64,000 nucleotides of DNA from Echinometra lucunter. Its lineage: Eukaryota > Echinodermata > Echinoidea > Camarodonta > Echinometridae. This document shows positions 1-11,800 of this stretch, piece after piece. A model generated the notes under the pieces. It made no database searches, was not told the DNA's origin, and worked only from the letters and a program-made list of their open reading frames with translations. Within the stretch, counting starts at the first letter, position 1; each line of letters begins with the position of its first letter. Both the position numbers and the translations under genes were made by a program. Location of the stretch: assembly GCA_029962745.1 (NCBI GenBank), contig CM057156.1:30045113-30109112 (forward strand). Direction: 5' to 3'.

Positions 1-1984
1 GATTTAAAAAAAATACATTTTTACCTCCATTTAGTTCATGACTCTTTATCCCTCACCATCCTCCTGGGCTTCCTTTTCACCCTTGTTACTTCTACCTTTT
101 TCGATTATTCCATTCTCGATTTCTCTATGTTGGCCAATGAATCAGATCACCACGTGTATTTAATTTTGTCAAATCATTTTGTTGTTGTTGTTGTTATTCA
201 GTACTTGCCATAATCATGATAATATTTTAGATTCTTCATATATTTTAATTGATGCTTCCCCCAACTGTTTCTTTCGACTGAGTTTGATTGCTTTGCCTTT
301 ATGATTGATTGTGGAGTGCTTCGGTGAGAATACGTGAACTGTCACAATAATAGTAATAGATATTCTCCAAGAAAGAATCATTTTGAGATTGATATGCTTT
401 AACATGAAACCGATCCCTCCCTTTTAAAAATGTCTGTAAACTTATATAAGATCGTGTTAACGTTTGCTTTAACTACTAATCCAGCTTTGTATTAGGCCAA
501 ACAAACAGCGACCAGGCGGAAGTGAGTTCGCACATTATGTGCCATTGACATCGACATCTCTCACATGATGACAGTCTCCTATATCATGTACATGCGCTCA
601 CAAATTTTGTTAATTATGAAATGTCAATTTCCAATATAAAGACTTTCTTTGTATTTACAAACATAAATTTTAAATGTCTGAAAATGTGTTTGTATATTTT
701 CTGTAGTATTAGTTCATTTTGTATCATGTTATTGAACGCAGAAACAAACTTTAAACTAACCAACAAGCAAATATAACCATGGAGGTGATCTAGAAACCCT
801 GCGCTGATAAGGAATGAGGCCAGGTTTGAGACACGTGACCCCAGGTGACCTACAAATCCGAGTAAACATGCCTGTGAAATACATCTTAAACGAACACTGT
901 GGATCCGGAGCTCTTACATAACACAACATGAGAAGCAACGTATCAAACCATTGAAACCAACATACTAAAATATGAAATATGGTTTGAATTATTATTATTA
1001 TTTTTTTTTTTTTTGGGTGTAAGAACAGGGTTTTTACGGGGGAACCCAGGAGTTCTGAACCCATTGATCAGCGGCACTCAGGCGTGCATGCGTAGTTGGT
1101 TAGCTGCATGAACGATAATGATCAAAGTCAGTGTTCGAATATCTATGATTACAAACTACTGTGTTTATGTACCGGTATTTGGTTATGACATGAGAATGAA
1201 TCATATTGATATATGATATAGCCGTGCGTGAAACTATGACGTTCTTGTTGCTAGTAAGGATGTCTTCATTCAACTTTACTTAACTTTAGGCGACCAAGTG
1301 ATTGCTTATTTCGTGGTGACATTGAGCTGCTGAACATAGTTCCGAGTCCTGTTGCGTGGACCTGCCTCTTATTCTGTAAATATTCCCATGCTCCAAAATC
1401 GGCGATGGAATAATTGCGAGCAGAATATGATACCTTTGTGCAGCTGTCTCCTTCCAAAATATTTCGCGAGGAAAATAACCAGAAGTTGGACGACTCATGA
1501 CAAGAGTAGGAATGTGTTATCGAGTTAATTTTTGAGATAGCTTTTTTTTAAATGCAGCATTCTTAGTTAGGTTCCAAGACATTTGATGAAGATTATTCCA
1601 GAGTTTCTTAGTTTTTGGAAAGAATGGTGAACTGACGGGGGCCTTATAATATTGATATGGACATGGTGTAAAGTGAAGGACTTACAGGCCTAACGTTATC
1701 GCCCAGTTTGGATGACCTAACAAAATCGAGACACCAGTCCTATGCTGCGGTCTATATTCGGAAATGGTACTTGGTACTTGGATTAAATTATTTTCCTTTT
1801 GTAAAAAGATCGGAAGTTCATCCTGGTGCTGCCTACCTCGGTTATGGTTATATATACACGTACACCTTAATGGGTTTCAGAGTGAAATTCAGACACAGGT
1901 CTGTGACAGTCACTGCTTGGATATGTTTGGTATATATTGGTGCGTGCAATGAATCCCACGTAACATTGAAAGCCAGTCTGTCAG
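1..1984. other. 5' flank of NCKX-1, no gene seen
   Basis: No coding exon is recognisable here; the open frames are short and lack family similarity. From roughly 1140 onward the sequence is patchily alignable with about 25270-26000, the 5' flank of the second exchanger. Examples are a shared block around 'gatatatagccgt' and a shared stretch just before the start codon. The segmental duplication therefore begins upstream of the gene. A T-rich tract lies at 988-1015. Confidence 0.5.
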
Positions 1985-2072
1985 CTATTGACTAGTGATC
2001 TAGGAGAAAATCACGGCTATCACTCATCGACTTGAGAACTGTACGATTGCAGGGAATAAGGATCAAAGGAAA
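1985..2072 (+). promoter_or_regulatory. Conserved upstream/5'UTR segment of NCKX-1
   Basis: The stretch before the ATG keeps 'agtgatctaggagaa' followed by a conserved ATCAC/ACTTG-rich block that also precedes the ATG of the second exchanger (25935-26014). Conservation in otherwise diverged flanks suggests 5'UTR or core promoter. No TATA box at a convincing distance was found, and no transcript start can be assigned from sequence alone. Confidence 0.3.
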
Positions 2073-2256
2073 ATGGCTTCCTTTACAAATAATCCACTCA
2101 GTCGTGTGAAGTTGGTGAAATCAGTGGCGACCATTGTTTGCTGTATGGTTATGGGATATGCGTATCTTTCCATAAAAAATGATTCATCCCAGAAGCAACG
2201 ATTTCAAACCAAAGAAGATGCCCTGAGTCTGGAAGATGATAAAAGTATCAACTCAG
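2073..2256 (+). CDS. SLC24A-like: NCKX-1 exon 1: N-terminus and first hydrophobic segment
   Basis: Opens [13 protein letters not shown], then a hydrophobic stretch [16 protein letters not shown], then a polar region. It ends in phase 1 at an AG|GTATAC donor. Copy 2 has the same structure with six more codons. Confidence 0.88.
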
Positions 2257-5200
2257 GTATACACTATCACCCAAATAATTCAAATAAACATTTGTTTACT
2301 TCCATTGAATGGTGGGATTTTACAATCCTTTTAATTTTAAGTGTATAATTCATTCATAGTGTATAGCATACACTCTAAAAAAGGATTGGTCAAAATGATC
2401 AACACTTTGGTTAATATGTGTCCGAACAAAAATATTGGTAAAGGTTGACCAATATGATGGTCAATATTAACAAATTATTGGTTAAAATGTATCAAAATTT
2501 TATTTCAGTTGATTTTGACCAATTTTTTGGTCAGACACATATTCACCAACACATTGGTTATTTTGACCAATCCTTTTTTAGAGTGTATATATTTGAAAAA
2601 CGATGCAAAGCTTTACATATTGATTCAATGGATTTATAACAGTGCTATATACCCATGTATCTACTTGTTTACAATACCATTAATCCACTCTCAATATTTT
2701 GTAGTTTACAATGTTACCTATTATACTGTTATATATTTTCATGCAGAATGATGTTTGTTATTACTGCAGGGCGCCTTTGGAATTGCTTGACCCTGTCAGG
2801 CCTATGACGCTTTTCATGTTTATCAGAGTTGGGTGAACACATTTTTTTTTTGTTGCAAAAAACTGATGTTCAGCCCTTCTAAAACTACAAAATCCATTCA
2901 CTTTATGGAAAGAATTGGCATCAACCAGCATGAGTCAGCACATAATTATCTGAAAATATCGGGTTGTTGTTTTTCCGGCATTAAACAGTAAATTTTTAGC
3001 ATTTTTTGCTTCATCGTTAAAAATGTGCTCACACAATCATGACACAACGATGATAAACATCAACAGCACTTAAACATACACCAGAAAAAGCTTGTTTCAC
3101 AGACTTTCCTAATGACTCTTGTGACTTTTGAAAAAGTGACGTTTTTGCCTTTAGTGTCTGCTCACTCATGCATGATTTGACGATCAATCTCATTTTAACA
3201 TAGAAGTTAGGCAATAAGTGTAGGAACACTCCTGCCAAATTATTTTGCTCAAAAGTTCTTCATTAAAAAGTTGTGCTATTTTGAATTAGTTGTGTTTAGA
3301 AGTTGATAGAAGTTGATAGAGAGGGACAGACAAGGATATAAGTAGGATAGGAAGTTTAGAAAAAAGAGACGAGAAAGGAAACTGAAGGCTGTATGATAAC
3401 GATTGTACTCAGTAACCAATGGTAACATGCATGTGAAACAAACAGTTACATTGGCAAGATAAAGGTGAAGGCGTAATGCATGTTTAACAAGCATTTTAAC
3501 AAAGTAGTAACAAAGTTAAGTCCCAGCCAGCTGCTTTTTAGATTAGTGTTAGGCAGACGGTGGCGTAGACAGGTTCTTAAATCTGGGGGGGGGGGGGGGG
3601 GATGATTTGCCGTTCACGAGAAATCGAGGATCAATTTCGTATACAGATACACACACACGCACACACCTGCTCAGACTCCCTGACACACATTTTAATTTTT
3701 ATCTTGAGAGCGAGCGAGCCAAAAATTACCACTTTTCTGGTTTTTAATCGCATTTTCAAATAGAAATTCTAAAATATGATGAGCGAGCAAGCCAAAAATA
3801 AGCGCTTTTCTGGTTTTAAATCGCATTTTCAAATAGAAATTCTAACATATGATGGTCGTTTATGACAGATTATTAAAACTTTTATTAACGATTTATTCAA
3901 ATATCATTTCTTCCTTAAAAAGTGGGGGGGGGGGGGAAATTTGTACACGCCCTCCCCTCTCATAAAAGTGGAGGATATATCCCCCATCCCCCGGGATTTA
4001 CGGCAATGATGCACAGACATAAATAGAAGATATACACACCGTGACAAACGAATATAGAATATGGACTGACACACATTATTGCATATTTGCATCACGCTAT
4101 TTATCTTTTTTTTAAATTTTGTTGTTACACCACTTCAGAAAAACTGTGACAGCGCCGAAATTACCCCAAAGTAATACAAATAACTACATAGATCAGAATA
4201 ATGATTGATATAGTTATGATAGTAATCGTCATTTTAGTCACATTAACGATGATGATGATGATCATGATGATAACAATTATTATTATTATCATAGGCATAA
4301 TAATAATAATAATAATACATTACTAATTATTATTATTATCATTATTATCATTATTATTATTGTAATTGTTGTTGTTATAATGATAATAATTATTATTATC
4401 ATTATTGCTGTTCCTATCATTTCTAAACATGTTAATTCAGTTGAATTGTAAGCAAACATCCTTCCCTAAAACCTGGGGGGATGATTGTACATGTCATCCC
4501 CCACCTTGTGAGGTGGGGGGGGGGGGGATGCATACCCCTTATTCCCCCCCCCCCCCCGCTGTCTACACCCCTGGTGTTAGGCATTTTCTTTCCGAGAGGT
4601 ACCTTTCTGTTTATTTATTATTTCGATATATCAGAACAAGTGACAAAACATATTTAGTTTATACGTGTAGTTTCAAAGTCAATACAAAATCTATTTTTGT
4701 TATCAATGTAAATCGTTTATCGGCTGAGTGGGACTTAACCACAATTCTTGAACTTCCATGTGAAGCTTACACTAGAGACGCAGATTTTCTCATGGATTCA
4801 GGTAAACCGTTCTAAAACTTATGTCCGGTAAAACGGATATTCTGTTGAAAAATAAGTTTACGGTGCTTGGGGAAATAAATTTCATCGGTTGATCTAGAAC
4901 CATACTTACGAATATCTGTTAAAGTCACAGAACTGAGAAGATAATTGTAAGTTTAGATATGATTTTATATAACAAGGTACATTGTTGAATTTTATTTATA
5001 TTTTGAACCCAGAGTAACTTTAGAGATTTGAATTAAGGGTCGTTATCATATTGTTATTGTTCTCAAATTGTAGTTATTATTATTTTTTTTTTTGACCATA
5101 AAACGAAGACAAGAATAATTGATAAAATACATAGAACAAGATAAGATGTCCACATGTCATTCCGAGAAATATAGATATGGCATAAAATTTCACAATATAC

Positions 5201-5423
5201 AAACAAAATAAAGTGATTCACTAATAAGATTAAAATATATAATTTAATAAGATTAAAATATATAATTTTTCAAAAGAAGAAAAAAAGAAGAAAATGAATA
5301 AAAAAAGAAGGAAAGAAGAAGAAGAAAGTTTCGCATATAACATTAGGGATTCAAATGTAAATCGTGATTTTAGAGCTTCGAAACACAATGTTGAAAGCAC
5401 TACATAAATTCCATGCATTATTT

Positions 5424-5476
<53 letters not shown>

Positions 5477-5803
5477 ATCATTATTAATATTATTATTATT
5501 ACTATTGTTATTATTATTTGAAAACTTACGTTGCAAATATTGTTACGATTTAAGGATTTCCATACACACATCGCCTCTTACCAGTTTATTTTAAGCAATG
5601 CAAATGCTAAAATAATAAACTTCCATAGAACACAGTGAGGAATTATTATAGAGGCAACTAACTGTACACTTCCATTATCATGTCTATGTAGGGTCAGTGA
5701 CGTAATGAGCCAAATATTTTTTGTAAAGGGGGTGGGAGGAGGGGGCTGCGCTATCCTAGAATGTAGGAGGGTACTCGTATCAGCTGCTGAAAAGGGGAAC
5801 AAA

Positions 5804-5839
<36 letters not shown>

Positions 5840-8800
5840 TCCTCAAGGAAAATGCAAAATAACAGAATGGAAAATGGTCCAATCGGCTACATATTCAAGA
5901 AAATTCGATGTAATGACAATGTTGAAGAGATACGACCAATAATGAATGATAATTGAAAACAAACTTGGCCGTGATTTTTTTTTTTTTTTTAGGGATGGGG
6001 GGGGGGGCTATAGCCACCGAAATTCACAACATTCAGAATTTCTGTTTAAAAGTCATTGATTGTCAAATTGTCATTATTTTCGGTCCTTTCTATCTCTGGT
6101 TGGCAAGTTGCACAGAAGCATGTGGGACAACCTTTACTGAGAAATGAAAATTGAAAGGGGAAAATTTGATTTAAAGCTTGACGGACAATACGGGCCCATA
6201 ACCTGGACCGGGCTTGGAATGAAAATAGATTGGAGTATAGTTTCGATGGGAGCACTGTGGTCTATTGGTGAAGGCTCTTGACTCTTAAACGAGAGGCCCT
6301 GGGTTCGATCCTCGCTGGGTGCTTACATACTTAGGCAAGATGTTTTATCTACAATTTTCTCACTCGGCCCAGGTGTAGATGGGGACCTTGCAATAGGCGT
6401 CTAAAAACAAACTAATCAAATTTGATTAGGATCCAAATCAACCGGGGACCTACTAGGTTTCTTTTCAAATTTTGAATAGATTCTATTCATTTTTGATATG
6501 TTCTATTCGTTTTTCGTTAGATTTCATTCAATTCTGAACAGAATCTAATAAAAAAAATCAATAGAATCTATTCAAAATTTGAATAGAAACTCATAAGTCC
6601 CCGGTTGATTTGGTTCCTAATCAAATTTGATTAGTTCGTTTTTAGAGTGAAGAACGTTATGGGGTAATAAAAATTTGCCTGGACCTCAGGAAGAAATGCA
6701 CTGAAGCTGATGAGGCTTCCCTGGGTAAACAAGATTATTACTATATCATTATCATTATTATCATCATCATCATTATTATTGTCATTACTATTATTATTAT
6801 CATTATTATTATCATGATTATTATTATTATTATGATTATTATTATTATTATTATTATTATTATCATTATTATCATGATTATTATTATCATTATTATTATT
6901 ATTATCATGATTATTATTATGCCACCGACCTACTTAACACTGGTTTTATCATGTTTATTCAAGGTATTCTTATCACAGCGGTTGATTCTGCCAAATTGTG
7001 AATATATTTACATGGTAAATATTAACCCAAATATAAGACTATAAGATTATTTCCATGTCCTACTCCATTTTCATCATCCACGATGAAGTATTTTATCGTT
7101 AAATCGCAAGACAGAAGTGCCGGGATATGGAAAAGTTTTGTGGACGCAATTTTCCCACTGGGTGATGCCTCTTTCCCGAAAAAGCCTGCTTTTCCAGATT
7201 TTAAAACATGACATTGAAGTGATAGGGCAAATATTTCAGATCTCTTTCAGTTCACACTTTACCATTTCGTCATTAAAATATTCTTAGCAATTTTTTTTTT
7301 TTTAAATAATAAAAAAAAAATAGCCGTTCCCCTTCCTGAATATTTGTAATTTTAAAAAATTCGGAGGAGGAGGAGGGGGGGGGGGGCTTCAGTCGGCCCT
7401 CCACCTATACCTTCGAACGTCGATCCATTCATAATAGCGCATTGCTACCGCGAGATATACTCCCTCTCTAGGCAGAAATTATTTAAATGCTATTGATAAC
7501 TTAAGGGGTATGTTCTTCCAGAAGGAGGAAGAGAGCTCCAATGAAATTTCTTTGGAGGGGATCATCTGATTATAGCTTCATGGCACGCTTGATGAACACA
7601 TTCTGTGTATTGTAATGCCGAAGTACTGATGCATCGTAAAGTCATTCTTCGTATTTTGATGGTATGGGAGGTTAAACATGTTAAAGGAGATTAGCAGAAA
7701 ACAGACAAGAGAAATATAAGAGATTAGCCAACACTGAATACTACTCTCACATTGCTTTGTGCTCCGAAATTACTGCTTTATGGAGAAGAGACTATACCTT
7801 TTGGAAATACCTTAAAAGAAACACAACAAAATGTGATGATGCTGATGAGCAAATTCACCTTTACTGAACTCTTAACGCTGAAGGTTATTTTTCTTCATAT
7901 GGAGTCTTATACTCAAGTAGCATAATGCCATTTGAAAATGTTTCTAAAATTCGTTGTTATTTCAGCAGTTTGGAATGTAGAATAAATATCACGAAACTGG
8001 AAAGGGGAAATCGTTCTCATAGTAGAAAATACTGAAAAAAAGTTTTTTAATTATTCAGCGTTCGTATGGCAAGCCGTTTTAACATTTAATCCTATTTCTT
8101 GATATCAAGAATTCATTTCTTGATATCAAGAATTCATTTCTTGATATCAAGAATTCAGTTCTTGATATCAAGAAATGGTTTTGTGTAGCTAAGCAATGGT
8201 AATTCTTGATATCAAGAAATAGGATTAAATGTTAAAACGGCTTGCCATACGTTCGAAAGAAAATCAAACTAAACCCCTGAAATGGCAGTTACAGAAAATT
8301 GCAGTCATGTTGGCAATCAGCAACCCAGGTCAAAGCAGTGACAAACAAGAAAACAATAGGTTTGGAAAAAGGGGCCTTTTTGGTTTTAAAGGTTTTGATA
8401 GGTTAGACAGAATAGTTTTGAAACCCTTTCAAGTCCTGTGGGGCAGTATTAAGAACATCGTCATTAATGATCGTCAAGGTAAGCCCCCCCCCCCTTATTG
8501 ATAGATAGATTGATTTATTTCTGATATGTATACAGAGTGGCACATTTTATTCATAGTGGTGGTCTTCCATGAGGCTATGTTTGGTAACAGCGTATTCAAT
8601 AACAGTCATCGATGAAAATAAGATTACAGCAACAAAACCAATTAGAGAAATAGATACACACACATAGCATACAGATCTACAAATTAGTGTATCATCATAA
8701 AAAGCGGATTAGTCCAGAAATATACTGTACGTAGAGATATTATTAGTCCGTAAAGCTACTCATCGCGCTGGGTTTTAGTGAAATAAGGTTAACCCTCTCC

Positions 8801-11800
8801 AGGATAGGATGCTAACCTCACACACTTTTATCCGGGGATAATACTTGACTGTGGGAACAGCTGCCTAGAAAATGATAATTGTACAGTTTGGTGAACGGAG
8901 AAGGGGGAGGGGGCTACATTTTTCTTTTAATTATGTTTTGCTTTCGATATAATGATTTCATCTTTGGTAGTGATTCCTGCCTCTATACGATCAAGGTCCT
9001 TACTGTAGCACAATATCTTTAAATAGTACCTCTTGCATAAAAAGTTATGTTTAAACGCAACTCAAAATACATTTTATGCAACCAACTTGATTTTCAAGCA
9101 GTCAGAATCACTTTTCTTATGTTTTTAAAACTAAACGCGTTTCAAATGCCTCATTTTGGCCTGAAAATGGTGAGCATAAACGCACCCCTGATTTTCTCAA
9201 CTCTCCCTCCCCAATCAGATAAATTTCTCTTGGGTGAAGTACCAGAAAGGCGCCTACTCTCGACCAACGAGGATGATGGAGACAACTGCACTGTGAGGGG
9301 TATCAGCAGGTTTCCTCGAGGGGCATTCACCAACGAGCAAAGAAAGAACGGAGCAATTGTCGTCAACTTCTTAGCAGCTTTCTACCTCTGTGGTGCCATT
9401 GGTTATGTGTGTTCTGACTACTTCGTGCCTTCGCTGGAAATACTGTGTGATCGTAAGTTGGTTTGGATGTCTTTGACGGATCTAGGGGCAAGGCCTCGAC
9501 CCCTACCATAAGATTTTCTCTTACCTTGCATAATATCTTGCCTGTATACCTTTTCCTTGGTGGGATATCCCCTCCCACACTTCACTATTGATCAGTTCAG
9601 TTATTAGTTTACTTGGACTAAGGTATTTCCGTAGTCAAAGTTGAATGCATTGTCTAAAACTAAATGAAGTTTGAAATTGCTCAAGAACAGTACCACCGGG
9701 GGGTGGGGGGGGGGGGAGAGTCATTTCTAGGATTCCTTGTTCCCAATATTTCGAAATTGACTGTGTATCCTACATGTATGTGGTACCCTTACACTTTTAC
9801 TTCTCCCATAATCGCGCATATGTGTGTGGATGCTGTTGGCTATACTAAAAGAAAAGGGTTATCAACAGTTTAAGCATGTATTTTTTTTCGGGGGGGGGGG
9901 GGGCTATCTGATATCAAAACACACACACACATAATAGAATGAGGTGATGAATAACATATATGTTACAATACATACATTTCCAATTTCCATATAGATTAAT
10001 AAAGTGTCTTTATTTTGCCAATTTATAGTTGGGCACGTTCACCGGAGACACAAATTGTAGCCGCATTATATTATTATGCAGTCTGCTCTTCTCATGCAGG
10101 GTGTTATGTTAACGTCTCGTCTGTATCTTAGGTGTACTATAACGTAGTCGAGCACATGCCGTTGCCGTGATCGAGGATGTATCCACGTGTTCTTGAACTT
10201 GACAGCTCATGCCGAGCACAACAAATAATAGCAGCAATAGTCCGTTGGTGCTATACTTTCAAGTCCAACTACACCTTAAGACGTTTGCCCAGGATGAGCT
10301 CCAGGTCGTGCATTGAAATCTCTAAGGAAGAGCCTGTCCTTACTGTTGACCTCCCAGAGAACACGGTCAGGATCCTCATACAAAGATTCCTTGATGTCGT
10401 AAGGGTTTGTCATGATGGGAGCTTAAACGCTGATAACGGTGGCAGAGCAGTCTTTTGTGAGCTTGAAACGCAGGGTCATCAGCTGACGAGCCGTCTTGAA
10501 AGCTTGGTGCGAATAGCAAGTCCGTCACCGGAGGTTCTTTTGGGTGTTTTCAGTCTTTCGGATGCAATAGAAGGTGTAACCTCCACTAACTTCCTCAAGG
10601 TTCGTTTCCCCCGCGAATCTGGTTTCCCTCAGGGCTACTATGCCAGCCTGGTACTGGACAAGCACCCTGGCAATGAGTACAGTGTTTTGCTCTGTAATGA
10701 CTCCTCTGACATGCAGGGTCCCGACATTCCTTGCGCCAAAGGTTATAGGGCTTCTTCAACTTCTTTATGTTTTTTTTTTTTCGATCGCTTGACTTGATGC
10801 CCAGGCAGGGGCGGTTTCCTGCAAGGTGCTCCACGAGTAAGGATTTCTTTAGTGATCATATTATCTCCCCCTCCTTGTACAGGGAGAGCAGTGCTGTCCT
10901 TGAATAAGCCTGCTCTGTCACCCCACAGCCGCCTGCGTGCAGAGTCATGGCTATGATCCCAGCAGCATCTGCCTGTTCCCGTCACCACTTCTGCATCACC
11001 GCAGGGCTTGAACACAGATTAGTACTGAGTGGCTCCTAGTTTATTTTTGGCTACCAGTAGCCTGAACTGCAGGTGAATTTGTAAAGTGAAAAAGGGATGT
11101 GCAGATTTTTCCCCACTCCCTCGCCTACCGACCGACGCTAGTAGTCCCACAGGCGTAGAAACTGCCGCGGCTCCTGCAGATTCAGCTTTGTTGTTCGGAG
11201 TATCCGTCTCCTAAGGAAGATTTCCGGCAAAGGACTTAGAGCTCTTCCCACCCTACTAATGGCCGTTGATGGCTCTCCTGAGTTGGCGCCCTTTTGATGA
11301 ATCTAATTGGTTTTGCTTCCATCAGGGTGTTTAGCCACCCGCTTCACCAGATCCAGTAGGGGACTGCTTGGTGGGTTAAGTCACCGGCAACCTTTTAATT
11401 ACCTCTAGCGACCAGTCTTTCAATTTCTCACCATCCTCGTTCATCACATTTGTAAAGAATGTTTCCATTAATAATCTTTCCGTCTTGTCTTCACTTGTGA
11501 ATGTTGCCTAACGTATACAGGTCTAAAACTACAACCTGATGTGGCAGGGGCTACTTTCATGGCTGCAGGCAGCTCAGCACCGGAGTTCTTTTCAGCTGTG
11601 ATCGGTAAATACCACTTGCTCCATAGCCGCATGATCATGTTAGTTATGTAGTTCCCCCAAGAGTTAGATTGTGACGAAACTGGTCCTTCCAAAATTTTGT
11701 TTTATTGCTTTTTTCTAAATCAGTGTTTGAATCTCAACCCTGCGTTTACTTGGACCTTTCCAACAGTGAGAAGGAAACTTCGACAATGTTATCAAGGAAT

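Larger units (their letters stand above)
2257..9218. other. Intron 1 of NCKX-1 (7.0 kb), repeat-rich
   Basis: Holds a TA-flanked MITE (2371-2585), a 73-bp direct repeat (3708-3853), poly-G tracts (3588-3600, 3926-3936), ATT/ATC microsatellites (4255-4430, 5427-5520), a poly-A run (5805-5837), a SINE with a nested MITE (6249-6921) and a TIR element (8065-8249). About 7321-7990 is alignable with intron 1 of copy 2 in a different order. A possible extra exon is at 8305-8478. No other gene was seen. Confidence 0.7.

Noticed and set aside
4405..4815. 136-codon open frame in intron 1 of NCKX-1
   Set aside because: It runs through ATT microsatellite borders and poly-G/poly-C tracts (Gly/Pro runs) and shows no family similarity.
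5230..5571. Minus-strand frames rich in Ile or Asn
   Set aside because: Translation of an ATT microsatellite; low complexity only.
9047..9218. Upstream extension of exon 2 of NCKX-1 as a separate gene start
   Set aside because: The frame continues upstream by chance. The exon boundary at 9219 is set by the CCAATCAG acceptor, shared with copy 2, and by phase with exon 1.
10177..10797. 206-codon plus-strand open frame in intron 2 of NCKX-1
   Set aside because: The opposite strand encodes a recognisable, decayed retrotransposon endonuclease; the plus-strand frame is its antisense shadow.
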